A stretch of DNA of 64,000 bases from Aurantimonas sp. HBX-1 (GCF_021391535.1 NZ_CP090066.1:1687501-1751500); one strand, 5' to 3'. Counted from the first letter of the stretch, positions 52,761-62,933 are shown. The notes: generated from the letters alone by a model not told the origin. Numbers and translations are program-made.

Positions 52761-53126
52761 ATGAACCTGCTTCTCGCATCCTATCTGCCGATCGTGATCT
52801 TCGTGGGCGTCGCCCTGTTCATCGGTCTGGCATTGCTGGTCTCGCCGTTCCTGGTGGCGTTCAGGGCGCCGGACGACGAGAAGCTCTCCGCCTACGAGTG
52901 CGGGTTCGATGCGTTCGACGATTCGCGGATGAAGTTCGACGTTCGGTTCTACCTGGTGTCGATCCTGTTCATCATCTTCGATCTCGAAGTGGCGTTCCTG
53001 TTTCCCTGGGCGGCGACCTTCGGGACGCTGGGCTGGTTCGGCTTCTGGTCGATGATGGTGTTCCTCGGCGTGCTGACGATCGGCTTCATCTACGAATGGA
53101 AGAAAGGCGCGTTGGAATGGGATTGA
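52761..53126 (+). CDS. nuoA: NADH-quinone oxidoreductase subunit A
   Basis: 121-residue membrane subunit of respiratory complex I with three helices. The conserved loop YECGFDAFDDSRMKFDVRFY (about residues 46-65) contains the near-invariant cysteine at the quinone-site hinge, and FIIFDLEVAFLFPWA follows. It is the first gene of the operon, and its end overlaps nuoB by 10 bases. Confidence 0.97.
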   Translation: MNLLLASYLPIVIFVGVALFIGLALLVSPFLVAFRAPDDEKLSAYECGFDAFDDSRMKFDVRFYLVSILFIIFDLEVAFLFPWAATFGTLGWFGFWSMMVFLGVLTIGFIYEWKKGALEWD

Positions 53127-53704
53127 TCAAGGGTTCCGAGCCGCTGCTGCTGCGTTCGCCGGCCGTCGATGCCGGAGCGGCGCCGGCCCGGCCGCTGACG
53201 CCGGCCCCCGCCGATCCGTTCGTGACCGACATCAATGACGAGCTGGCCGACAAGGGCTTCCTCGTCACCTCGACGGACGAGCTGATCCACTGGGCCCGCA
53301 CCGGCTCGCTGATGTGGATGACTTTCGGCCTTGCCTGCTGCGCCGTCGAGATGATGCAGATGTCGATGCCGCGCTACGACGCCGAACGCTTCGGCTTCGC
53401 CCCGCGCGCCTCGCCCCGCCAGTCCGACGTGATGATCGTCGCGGGCACGCTGACCAACAAGATGGCCCCGGCGCTGCGCAAGGTCTACGACCAGATGCCG
53501 GAGCCGCGCTACGTCATCTCCATGGGCTCCTGCGCCAATGGCGGCGGCTACTACCACTATTCGTATTCGGTGGTGCGCGGCTGCGACCGGATCGTGCCGG
53601 TGGACATCTACGTCCCGGGCTGCCCGCCGACCGCAGAGGCGCTGCTCTACGGCGTGCTGCTGCTGCAGCGCAAGATCCGCCGCACCGGAACGATCGAACG
53701 CTGA
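53117..53704 (+). CDS. nuoB: NADH-quinone oxidoreductase subunit B
   Basis: 195-residue peripheral subunit that carries cluster N2, the last iron-sulphur centre before quinone. Ligand cysteines are visible in GLACCAVEMM (tandem pair), MGSCANGGGYYHYSYS and VPGCPPTAEALLYG. The start at 53117 lies within nuoA; the variable N-terminal 45 residues are Ala/Pro-rich. It is followed after 11 bases by nuoC. Confidence 0.97.
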   Translation: MGLIKGSEPLLLRSPAVDAGAAPARPLTPAPADPFVTDINDELADKGFLVTSTDELIHWARTGSLMWMTFGLACCAVEMMQMSMPRYDAERFGFAPRASPRQSDVMIVAGTLTNKMAPALRKVYDQMPEPRYVISMGSCANGGGYYHYSYSVVRGCDRIVPVDIYVPGCPPTAEALLYGVLLLQRKIRRTGTIER

Positions 53705-53715
53705 ACGGGGCAAGC

Positions 53716-54321
53716 ATGCGTGAATTTGCGACCACCGATCTGGCCGACTACGTCGCCGAGACGCTCGGCGAGCACCTGATCGAACGCCGCTTCGCCTATG
53801 GCGAGCTGACGCTGACGGTGGCGCCGGAGGCTATCGTGCGGGTGCTGAGCTTCCTGCGCGACGACCCGCAGACGCAGTTCGTCAATCTCGTCGACCTGTG
53901 CGGCGTCGACTACCCGGCCCGCGCCAAGCGCTTCGAGGTGGTCTACCACCTCTTGTCGCCGCGCCAGAACCAGCGCATCCGCGTCAAGATCTCCACCGGC
54001 GAGGACAAGCCGGTGGCATCGATCTGCGACGTCTATCCCGCCGCCGACTGGTACGAACGCGAAGCCTACGACTTCTACGGCATCCTCTTCACCGGCCATC
54101 CGGACCTTCGCCGCATCCTCACCGACTACGGTTTCGAGGGCTATCCGCTGCGCAAGGACTTCCCGCTGACCGGCTTCGTCGAGGTGCATTACGACGACGA
54201 GAAGAAGCAGGTCGTCTACGAGCCGGTGGAGCTGCGCCAGGAATTCCGCAGCTTCGACTTCCTGTCGCCCTGGGAGGGGACCGAGTACGTCCTGCCGGGG
54301 GACGAGAAGGCCAAGCAGTAG
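53716..54321 (+). CDS. nuoC: NADH-quinone oxidoreductase subunit C
   Basis: 201-residue peripheral-arm subunit (30-kDa family). Signature sequences are FVNLVDLCGVDYPAR, ICDVYPAADWYEREAYDFYGI and GHPDLRRILTDYGFEGYPLRKDFPL. It is not fused to NuoD, unlike in enterobacteria. An 18-base gap separates it from a GFA-family gene. Confidence 0.97.
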   Translation: MREFATTDLADYVAETLGEHLIERRFAYGELTLTVAPEAIVRVLSFLRDDPQTQFVNLVDLCGVDYPARAKRFEVVYHLLSPRQNQRIRVKISTGEDKPVASICDVYPAADWYEREAYDFYGILFTGHPDLRRILTDYGFEGYPLRKDFPLTGFVEVHYDDEKKQVVYEPVELRQEFRSFDFLSPWEGTEYVLPGDEKAKQ

Positions 54322-54339
54322 CAACGGAGGAGGGTGGAG

Positions 54340-54777
54340 ATGACCCGGAAGCGTTTGCACGCCAAGTGCCTCTGCGGCGGTGTCAGGATCGACGCCGACT
54401 TCGAGGAACTCGAGATCGCCGCCTGCCACTGCGATTCATGTCGTCGCTGGACCGCAGGGCCGTTCCTGACCGTCGAGGGCGCCACCAACGTCATTCCTGC
54501 CGGCATCGACTCGCTCGGCATCTACCGCTCGTCGGACTGGGGCGAGCGGGGCTTCTGCCGCACTTGCGGCACCACGCTGTTCTGGCGCAGCGTCGATGGC
54601 GAGCATTACGCGCTGTCGGCGACGGCGATCGACGATCTCGGCGATCCGCCTTTCGTCCGCCAGATCTTCGTCGATTCCAAGCCGAACTGGTACGAGTTCG
54701 CCAACCAGACCGAGATGATGACCGGCGCGGAATTCTTCGCCAAAGTCGCGCCCACGCAGGAAGAGCCGCATGGCTGA
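54340..54777 (+). CDS. GFA (glutathione-dependent formaldehyde-activating)/CENP-V-fold zinc protein within the nuo operon
   Basis: 145 residues with an excellent ribosome site (GGAGGAGG) before the ATG at 54340. The zinc ligands of the GFA fold are present: C-L-C-G-G near residue 12, H-C-D-S-C-R-R near 33, and C-R-T-C-G-T near 75. GFA proteins include glutathione-formaldehyde adduct enzymes and many of unknown role. The gene overlaps nuoD by 8 bases, so it is translated as part of the complex I operon. A structural or assembly role is possible but unproven. Confidence 0.88.
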   Translation: MTRKRLHAKCLCGGVRIDADFEELEIAACHCDSCRRWTAGPFLTVEGATNVIPAGIDSLGIYRSSDWGERGFCRTCGTTLFWRSVDGEHYALSATAIDDLGDPPFVRQIFVDSKPNWYEFANQTEMMTGAEFFAKVAPTQEEPHG

Positions 54778-55960
54778 GATCGACGTCCGCAACTTCAACA
54801 TCAATTTCGGCCCGCAGCATCCGGCCGCGCACGGCGTCTTGCGCCTGGTGCTGGAGCTCGACGGCGAGGTGGTGGAACGTGTCGACCCGCATATCGGCCT
54901 GCTGCACCGCGGCACCGAGAAGCTGATCGAGCACAAGACCTACCTGCAGGCGATCCCGTATTTCGATCGGCTCGACTACGTCGCGCCGATGAACCAGGAG
55001 CACGCCTTCTGCCTCGCGATCGAGCGGCTGGTCGGCGTCGGCGTGCCGAAGCGCGGCCAGCTGATCCGCGTGCTCTACAGCGAGATCGGCCGCATCCTGT
55101 CGCACCTCCTCAACGTGACCACCCAGGCCATGGACGTCGGCGCGCTGACGCCGCCGCTGTGGGGTTTCGAGGAGCGCGAAAAGCTCATGGTGTTCTACGA
55201 GCGGGCGTCCGGGTCGCGGCTTCACGCCGCGTATTTCCGGCCCGGCGGTGTTCACATGGACTTGCCGCCGCAGCTCATCGACGACATCGGCGCATGGTGC
55301 GACCCCTTCCTCAAGGTCTGCGACGACATCGAGGGCCTGCTGACCGACAACCGGATCTTCAAGCAGCGCAATGTCGACATCGGCGTCGTGACGCTGGAGG
55401 ACGCCTGGGCGATGGGCTTTTCCGGCGTGATGGTCCGCGGCTCTGGCGCCGCCTGGGACCTGCGAAAGTCGCAGCCCTACGAGTGCTACGACGAGATGGA
55501 TTTCGACATCCCGATCGGCAAGAACGGCGACTGCTACGACCGCTATCTGATCCGCATGGTCGAGATGCGCGAGTCGGTGAAGATCATGAAGCAGTGCGTC
55601 GAGCAGTTGCAGGGCGCGCATCGCGTCGGGCCGGTCTCGGCCTCCGAGGGCAAGGTCGTGCCGCCGCGCCGCGCCCAGATGAAGCGCTCGATGGAAGCGC
55701 TGATCCACCACTTCAAGCTCTACACGGAGGGCTTCCACGTGCCGGCGGGCGAGGTCTATGCCGCGGTCGAGGCGCCGAAGGGCGAGTTCGGCGTCTATCT
55801 CGTCGCCGACGGCACCAACAAGCCGCACCGCTGCAAGATCAAGGCGCCGGGCTTCGCCCATCTCCAGGCCATGGACTTCCTCTGCAAGGGGCACATGCTG
55901 GCGGACGTCTCGGCGATTCTCGGCACGCTCGACATCGTCTTCGGCGAGGTCGACCGCTAG
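54770..55960 (+). CDS. nuoD: NADH-quinone oxidoreductase subunit D
   Basis: 396-residue 49-kDa subunit that forms the quinone-binding site with NuoB. FGPQHPAAHGVLRLVLELDGE opens the mature fold, with the H-P-A-A-H quinone-site histidine. RASGSRLHAAYFRPGGV-type sequence and the C-terminal CKGHMLADVSAILGTLDIVFGEVDR match the family. It is preceded by the GFA gene and followed by a 150-base gap with hairpins. Confidence 0.97.
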   Translation: MAEIDVRNFNINFGPQHPAAHGVLRLVLELDGEVVERVDPHIGLLHRGTEKLIEHKTYLQAIPYFDRLDYVAPMNQEHAFCLAIERLVGVGVPKRGQLIRVLYSEIGRILSHLLNVTTQAMDVGALTPPLWGFEEREKLMVFYERASGSRLHAAYFRPGGVHMDLPPQLIDDIGAWCDPFLKVCDDIEGLLTDNRIFKQRNVDIGVVTLEDAWAMGFSGVMVRGSGAAWDLRKSQPYECYDEMDFDIPIGKNGDCYDRYLIRMVEMRESVKIMKQCVEQLQGAHRVGPVSASEGKVVPPRRAQMKRSMEALIHHFKLYTEGFHVPAGEVYAAVEAPKGEFGVYLVADGTNKPHRCKIKAPGFAHLQAMDFLCKGHMLADVSAILGTLDIVFGEVDR

Positions 55961-55993
55961 GCGAATCAACCCTCTGCGGCCACCATCCGATGC

Positions 55994-56046
55994 CCGCAGG
56001 GCTGGCCGAACGGCCAGCCGCTGCGGCTTTCGGCCACTGGCCTTTT
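55994..56046 (+). terminator. Hairpin cluster between nuoD and nuoE
   Basis: A long stem (CCGCAG plus GGCTGGCC, 55994-56007, with 56012-56026, one bulge) is followed by a short GGCC-ACT-GGCC hairpin and TTTT (56032-56046). It resembles a terminator or attenuator inside the operon, or an RNA-processing site. A further small inverted repeat (CAACAT/ATGTTG) and the palindrome GAACCGGTTC lie just before nuoE. Confidence 0.5.
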
Positions 56047-56110
56047 GTCATTCATGTGATAGAACGCGCCGCAACATCGCAATGTTGAACCGGTTCTAAG
56101 TCGAGGTCCG

Positions 56111-57601
56111 ATGTCTGTCCGACGTCTCGCGGAAGATACCGTCCAGCCCGCCGGGTTCGCCTTCTCCGAAGCGAACGCTCGCTGGGCCGAGGCGACGCTC
56201 CGTAAATATCCCGAGGGTCGTCAGCAGTCGGCAGTGATCCCGCTCCTGATGCGCGCGCAGGATCAGGAAGGCTGGGTCACCAAGGCGGCAATCGAGTATG
56301 TCGCCGACATGCTGGCCATGCCGCTGATCCGCGTCCTCGAGGTCGCGACCTTCTATACCCAGTTCCAGCTGAAGCCGGTGGGCACCCGCGCCCACATCCA
56401 GGTCTGCGGGACGACCCCCTGCATGCTGCGCGGCGCCAACGACCTCAAGGACGTCTGCCGCAGCAAGATCCACCCGGAGCCGTTCCACACCAACGCCGAC
56501 GGAACCCTGTCCTGGGAAGAGGTCGAGTGCCTCGGTGCCTGCGTCAACGCGCCGATGGTCATGGTCTTCCACGACACCTACGAGGACCTGACGCCGGAGC
56601 GCCTGGAAGAGATCATCGACCTGTTCGAGGCTGGCCGCGGCGCAGAAGTTGCGCCAGGCCCGCAGAACGGCCGCCATCTGTCGGCGCCGCTCGGCGGCCT
56701 GACGAGCCTCACCGGCGACTACGACGACCTGATCGCCGACGGACAGACCGCGGGTGCGGGCGGTTCCGACGCAGGCGAGCACCGACCGGCATCGGGCGCT
56801 GCGCCGCAGGGCGGCGGCGCCGGAGCGGCCGTGACGGAGGACGATTCCAAGGCGGGTCGCCCCGATGCCTACGCCGAAGAGACCGATCCGAGCATTTCCG
56901 CACCGGGCAAGGCCGATGCGGCGAACGACTCGCATGCAGCCGAAGAAGACGTCGGCGACGAACTGGTCGCTGCGGCCGGACGACCGGGATCCGGCCAGGA
57001 GGGCGGTACGGTCGACGCACGCCCCAGCGACCAGGCCGATCGCGACGCGGCCGAGTCGGACCAGGTTTCGGGCGACATGGCGACCGGCGAGGCGCCGACG
57101 GGCGGCGATCTGGGCGCCCAGGAAGCCGCCGCCGAGGCCGCGACTATTTCCGACAAGTACCGTCCGCAGGATCAGGCCGCGCCGCTTGATCGCCGCGGGG
57201 CATCGCCGGATCTGGTGGCCCCGGTCCCGCTCGATCCGTCGGAAATCGAAGGCGACCGCACGGATACGTCGGACACGTCGCCGGGACCCGTCGCGAAGGA
57301 TCACTTCGCCAGCCGGGGCGAGGGCGGCGATGCGGCAAAGGAAGCCGGCGAGCGACCGCATGACCTGCTGACCGAGCCGCGCGGCGACAAGGACGACCTG
57401 AAGCGGATCAAGGGCATCGGCCCGGTGATCGAGAACAAGCTCAACGCGCTCGGCGTGTTCCACTACTGGCAGATCGCCGAGTGGCGCGAGGCCGAACTCG
57501 TCTGGGTCGACAACTACCTGAACTTCCGCGGCCGCGTCCTGCGCGACCGCTGGATCGACCAGGCGCGCGCGCTGCAGGGCGACGTCGCGGGCCGCGCATG
57601 A
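56111..57601 (+). CDS. nuoE: NADH-quinone oxidoreductase subunit E with long acidic and helix-hairpin-helix extension
   Basis: 496 residues. The first 175 are a normal 24-kDa subunit with a thioredoxin-like fold and the N1a [2Fe-2S] ligands C99, C104, C140 and C144. Residues about 180-420 are a disordered Asp/Glu/Ala/Gly/Pro-rich linker. The last 70 residues (DDLKRIKGIGPVIENKLNALG onward) are a helix-hairpin-helix-like domain seen at the end of many alphaproteobacterial NuoE proteins. The linker here is unusually long. The role of the tail is unknown. Confidence 0.93.
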   Translation: MSVRRLAEDTVQPAGFAFSEANARWAEATLRKYPEGRQQSAVIPLLMRAQDQEGWVTKAAIEYVADMLAMPLIRVLEVATFYTQFQLKPVGTRAHIQVCGTTPCMLRGANDLKDVCRSKIHPEPFHTNADGTLSWEEVECLGACVNAPMVMVFHDTYEDLTPERLEEIIDLFEAGRGAEVAPGPQNGRHLSAPLGGLTSLTGDYDDLIADGQTAGAGGSDAGEHRPASGAAPQGGGAGAAVTEDDSKAGRPDAYAEETDPSISAPGKADAANDSHAAEEDVGDELVAAAGRPGSGQEGGTVDARPSDQADRDAAESDQVSGDMATGEAPTGGDLGAQEAAAEAATISDKYRPQDQAAPLDRRGASPDLVAPVPLDPSEIEGDRTDTSDTSPGPVAKDHFASRGEGGDAAKEAGERPHDLLTEPRGDKDDLKRIKGIGPVIENKLNALGVFHYWQIAEWREAELVWVDNYLNFRGRVLRDRWIDQARALQGDVAGRA

Positions 57602-57621
57602 CGCGGGCGAGGAGACGATAG

Positions 57622-58932
<1,311 letters not shown>

Positions 58933-58946
58933 GCAGGATCTGGCAG

Positions 58947-61022
58947 ATGACCAAGCTGAGAGTCGACAATATCGAGGTCGAGGTACCGGACCATTTCACG
59001 CTGCTGCAGGCTTGCGAGGCCGCCGGCGCCGAGATCCCGCGCTTCTGCTTCCACGAGCGCCTGTCGATCGCCGGCAATTGCCGCATGTGCCTGGTCGAGG
59101 TGAAGGGTGGACCGCCGAAGCCGGCGGCGTCCTGCGCCATGGGCGTGCGCGACCTCAGGCCCGGGCCGAACGGCGAGCTGCCGGAAGTCTTCACCACCAC
59201 GCCGATGGTCAAGAAGGCGCGCGAGGGCGTGCTCGAATTCCTGCTGATCAACCATCCGCTGGATTGCCCGATCTGCGACCAGGGCGGCGAATGCGACCTG
59301 CAGGACCAGGCGATGGCCTTCGGCGTCGACCGCTCGCGCTACCAGGAGAACAAGCGCGCGGTCGAAGACAAATATATCGGCCCGCTGGTCAAGACGATCA
59401 TGACCCGGTGCATCCACTGCACCCGCTGCGTCCGCTTCACCACGGAAGTCGCCGGCATTTCCGAACTCGGCCTGGTCGGCCGCGGCGAGGATGCCGAGAT
59501 CACTACCTTCCTCGAGCAGGCGATGACCTCGGAGCTGCAGGGCAACGTCATCGACCTCTGCCCGGTCGGCGCGCTGACCTCGCGGCCCTACGCTTTCCAG
59601 GCGCGGCCGTGGGAGCTGTCGAAGACCGAGACCGTCGACGTCATGGACGCGGTCGGCTCGGCGATCCGGGTGGATACGCGCGGCCGCGAGGTCATGCGGA
59701 TCCTGCCGCGCACCAATGACGAGATCAACGAGGAGTGGATCTCCGACAAGACCCGCTTCGTCTGGGACGGTCTGCGCACCCAGCGCCTCGACCAGCCTTA
59801 CGTCCGGCAGGACGGGCGGCTGCGCCCGGCGAGCTGGGCCGAGGCCTTCGCCGCCATCAAGGCGCGGGTCGACGGTGTCGACGGCAGCCGCATCGGCGCC
59901 GTCGCCGGGGACCTCGTGGCCGTCGAGGAGATGTGGGCGCTGAAGCGGCTGATGGCCGAGCTCGGCTCGACCAGCCTCGACTGCCGCCAGGACGGCGCGC
60001 AGCTCGACCCCGCAGATGGCCGGGCGTCCTATCTCTTCAACACCACCATCGCCGGCATCGAGCATGCCGACGCGCTGCTGATCATCGGCGCCAATCCGCG
60101 CTTCGAAGCCTCCGTGCTGAATGCCCGGATCCGCAAGCGCTGGCGGATGGGCGGCTTCCCGATCGGGGTGATCGGCGAGCCGATCGACCTTCGCTACGAC
60201 GCCACCTATCTCGGCGCCGGCAGCGACACGCTCTCCGACATCGAGGGGGCCAGCAAGGGCTTCTTCGACGCGCTGATGGCCGCCGAGCGACCGATGATCA
60301 TCCTCGGCCAGGGCCCGCTTGCCGGGCGTGACGGCGCGGGCGTTCTGGCGGCGGTCGCCGCTCTCGCCCGCCAGGTCGGTGCGATCAGTGGAGACTGGAA
60401 CGGCTTCAACGTCCTCCACACCGCCGCGTCGCGCGTCGGCGGCCTCGATATCGGCTTCGTGCCGGGCGAGTCCGGGCAGGACTTCGCCGCGATGACGGCA
60501 GGCGGCGTCGACGTGCTGTTCAACCTCGGTGCCGACGAGGTCGACATCGCCGCCGGGCCGTTCGTCGTCTACATCGGCACGCATGGCGATCGCGGCGCGC
60601 ACCGCGCCGACGTCATCCTGCCGGGCGCGGCCTATACCGAGAAGTCCGGGACCTGGGTGAACGTCGAGGGCAGGGCGCAGATCGGCAGCCGCGCCTCCTT
60701 CCCGCCCGGCGACGCGCGCGAGGACTGGGCGATCCTGCGGGCCCTGTCGGCCGTGCTGGGACGCACGCTGCCCTTCGATTCCCTTGCGGCGCTGCGGCGC
60801 GACTTGTATCAGTCGCACCCGTGGATGCAGTCCGACTTCGTCGAGCCTGCGGACGCCGCGGCCATCCTGGCGCTCGCCGATCGCGCGCCCAGGCTTTCGG
60901 GCCTCTCCTTCGCCTCGCATATCGGCGACTTCTACCTGACCAATCCGATCGCTCGCGCCTCGAAGGTGATGGCCGAATGTTCGCAGCTGGCGCACGACGC
61001 GCAGCTCGAAGCCGCAGAGTAA
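58947..61022 (+). CDS. nuoG: NADH-quinone oxidoreductase subunit G
   Basis: 691-residue 75-kDa subunit carrying clusters N1b, N4 and N5. The N-terminal [2Fe-2S] ligands are in RFCFHERLSIAGNCRMCLVEV-type sequence (residues 33-50), the His-Cys3 N5 site is in NHPLDCPICDQGGECDLQD, and the N4 ligands are in CIHCTRCVRF and later NVIDLCPVGALTSRP. The C-terminal molybdopterin-like domain carries no obvious cofactor site. The start at 58947 is chosen; the frame is open upstream in antisense-like sequence. Confidence 0.97.
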   Translation: MTKLRVDNIEVEVPDHFTLLQACEAAGAEIPRFCFHERLSIAGNCRMCLVEVKGGPPKPAASCAMGVRDLRPGPNGELPEVFTTTPMVKKAREGVLEFLLINHPLDCPICDQGGECDLQDQAMAFGVDRSRYQENKRAVEDKYIGPLVKTIMTRCIHCTRCVRFTTEVAGISELGLVGRGEDAEITTFLEQAMTSELQGNVIDLCPVGALTSRPYAFQARPWELSKTETVDVMDAVGSAIRVDTRGREVMRILPRTNDEINEEWISDKTRFVWDGLRTQRLDQPYVRQDGRLRPASWAEAFAAIKARVDGVDGSRIGAVAGDLVAVEEMWALKRLMAELGSTSLDCRQDGAQLDPADGRASYLFNTTIAGIEHADALLIIGANPRFEASVLNARIRKRWRMGGFPIGVIGEPIDLRYDATYLGAGSDTLSDIEGASKGFFDALMAAERPMIILGQGPLAGRDGAGVLAAVAALARQVGAISGDWNGFNVLHTAASRVGGLDIGFVPGESGQDFAAMTAGGVDVLFNLGADEVDIAAGPFVVYIGTHGDRGAHRADVILPGAAYTEKSGTWVNVEGRAQIGSRASFPPGDAREDWAILRALSAVLGRTLPFDSLAALRRDLYQSHPWMQSDFVEPADAAAILALADRAPRLSGLSFASHIGDFYLTNPIARASKVMAECSQLAHDAQLEAAE

Positions 61023-61034
61023 GGGACGGCGACC

Positions 61035-62090
61035 GTGGCAGACATGTTTTCCCTCTACGTCCTACCGGGCCTGATCATCCTGGCGCAGAGCGTCCTGTTC
61101 CTCGTCGTCCTGCTCGTCCTGATCGCCTACATCCTGCTCGCCGACCGCAAGATCTGGGCGGCGGTGCAGCTGCGCCGCGGCCCCAACGTCGTCGGGCCCT
61201 GGGGCCTGTTCCAGTCCTTCGCCGACCTCCTGAAGTTCGTGCTGAAGGAGCCGGTGATCCCGGCGAGCGCCGACAAGATCGTCTTCCTGCTGGCGCCGCT
61301 GGTGGCGGTGACGCTGGCGCTGGCGACCTTCGCGGTGGTGCCGGTCGCCAATGGCTGGGTGATCGCCGACATCAATCTCGGCATCCTCTACGTCTTCGCC
61401 ATCTCCTCGCTCGAGGTCTACGGCGTGATCATGGGCGGCTGGGCTTCCAACTCGAAATACGCCTTCCTCGGCGCGCTGCGCTCGGCGGCGCAGATGGTCT
61501 CCTACGAAGTCTCGATCGGCTTCGTCATCGTCACCGTGCTGCTCTGCGTCGGGTCGCTCAACCTGACAGACATCGTGCTGGCGCAGCAGATCGGACTGGG
61601 CACCATGGTCGGCCTGCCGAGCTCCTTCCTCGACTGGCACTGGCTTGGCCTGTTCCCGATGTTCGTCGTGTTCTTCATCTCGGCCCTGGCCGAGACGAAC
61701 CGGCCGCCCTTCGACCTGCCGGAGGCCGAGTCCGAGCTCGTCGCGGGGTTCATGGTCGAGTACGGCTCGACCCCGTACATGATGTTCATGCTCGGCGAGT
61801 ACGCGGCCATCACCCTGATGTGCTGCCTGATGACCATCCTGTTCATGGGTGGCTGGCTGCCGCCGCTGGATTTTCCGCCCTTCACCTGGGTCCCGGGCGT
61901 CGTCTGGTTCCTTGCCAAGGTCGCGCTGTGCTTCTTCATGTTCGCCATGGTGAAGGCCTTCGTGCCGCGCTACCGCTACGACCAGCTGATGCGGCTCGGC
62001 TGGAAGGTGTTCCTGCCGATCTCGCTGGCGATGGTGGTGATTGTCGCCTTCGTGCTGCAGTTCATGGGCTGGGGCCCGGTGGTCCTATGA
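61035..62090 (+). CDS. nuoH: NADH-quinone oxidoreductase subunit H
   Basis: 351-residue membrane subunit that joins the peripheral arm to the proton-pumping arm and forms part of the quinone chamber. It starts with GTG at 61035, supported by AAGGGA at correct spacing (ATG 61044 is an alternative). Signatures are LADRKIWAAVQLRRGPNVVGP and ALAETNRPPFDLPEAESELVAGF. The stop overlaps the next gene by 4 bases. Confidence 0.97.
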   Translation: MADMFSLYVLPGLIILAQSVLFLVVLLVLIAYILLADRKIWAAVQLRRGPNVVGPWGLFQSFADLLKFVLKEPVIPASADKIVFLLAPLVAVTLALATFAVVPVANGWVIADINLGILYVFAISSLEVYGVIMGGWASNSKYAFLGALRSAAQMVSYEVSIGFVIVTVLLCVGSLNLTDIVLAQQIGLGTMVGLPSSFLDWHWLGLFPMFVVFFISALAETNRPPFDLPEAESELVAGFMVEYGSTPYMMFMLGEYAAITLMCCLMTILFMGGWLPPLDFPPFTWVPGVVWFLAKVALCFFMFAMVKAFVPRYRYDQLMRLGWKVFLPISLAMVVIVAFVLQFMGWGPVVL

Positions 62091-62308
62091 CCGACCCGGC
62101 GCTCATCGGTGCCCTTGTCGGTCTCGTCATCGGCGTCGGCGACTTCTTCCTGCTCGGCTACATGCGGGACATGATGGCGCGTCGGCGCTCTTCGGAGCCG
62201 GTCGGCCCCAGCCTGGCGCTGCAAGTGGCGCGGTTCTCGCAGCTAATTCTCTTTCCGGTCGTCGGCTGGTTCGTCGGCCCGGTCATTGCCTCGAACATGG
62301 GAGGCTAG
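62087..62308 (+). CDS. Small two-span membrane protein between nuoH and nuoI
   Basis: 73 residues starting with an ATGA overlap with nuoH and ending 6 bases before nuoI, so it is translated with them. One helix spans about residues 5-24 (ALIGALVGLVIGVGDFFLLG), followed by a basic loop (RDMMARRRS) and a second helix near 50-68 (SQLILFPVVGWFVGPVIA). No family is recognised. Position and codon usage mark it as a real gene. It may be an accessory or assembly factor of complex I (inference). Confidence 0.8.
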   Translation: MTDPALIGALVGLVIGVGDFFLLGYMRDMMARRRSSEPVGPSLALQVARFSQLILFPVVGWFVGPVIASNMGG

Positions 62309-62314
62309 GTCTTC

Positions 62315-62806
62315 ATGAACGCCATCGCCCAGACCGTCCGGTCGCTGTTCCTCGTCGAGTTCGTGAAGGCCTTCGGCCTGTCGATGCGGTACTTCTTCGC
62401 GCCCAAGGCGACCGTGAACTACCCGTTCGAGAAGAACCCGGTGAGCCCGCGCTTCCGCGGCGAGCACGCGCTGCGGCGCTATCCGAACGGCCAGGAGCGC
62501 TGCATCGCCTGCAAGCTGTGCGAGGCGATCTGCCCGGCCCAGGCGATCACCATCGAGGCCGGCCCGCGCCGCAACGACGGCACCCGCCGCACGGTGCGCT
62601 ACGACATCGACATGGTGAAGTGCATCTATTGCGGCTTCTGCCAGGAGGCCTGCCCGGTTGACGCGATCGTCGAGGGGCCGAATTTCGAGTTCGCGACCGA
62701 GACCCGGGAAGAGCTCTATTACGACAAGGAGCGGCTGCTCGCCAACGGCGACCGCTGGGAGCGGGAACTCGCCCGCAACATTGCGCTCGACGCGCCTTAC
62801 CGTTAA
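62315..62806 (+). CDS. nuoI: NADH-quinone oxidoreductase subunit I
   Basis: 163-residue ferredoxin-like subunit with clusters N6a and N6b. The two ligand sets are CIACKLCEAICP and CIYCGFCQEACP. The N-terminal amphipathic helix that anchors it to the membrane and GEHALRRYPNGQERC are typical. It is followed by a 127-base gap, long for this operon, which contains a GC-rich inverted repeat (GAGGCGGC to GCCGCCT) just before nuoJ. Confidence 0.97.
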   Translation: MNAIAQTVRSLFLVEFVKAFGLSMRYFFAPKATVNYPFEKNPVSPRFRGEHALRRYPNGQERCIACKLCEAICPAQAITIEAGPRRNDGTRRTVRYDIDMVKCIYCGFCQEACPVDAIVEGPNFEFATETREELYYDKERLLANGDRWERELARNIALDAPYR

Positions 62807-62933
62807 TCGGCGGGGGCGATGCGCCCCGGCCCGCACCCCTGAATCCGCCTGCGGTAGCAGCTGCCGCCGGCACCCGACTTTCCGAGGCGGCGGCCTGCCG
62901 GCCGCCTGAAAGACCACCACAAGGAGCCCGACC

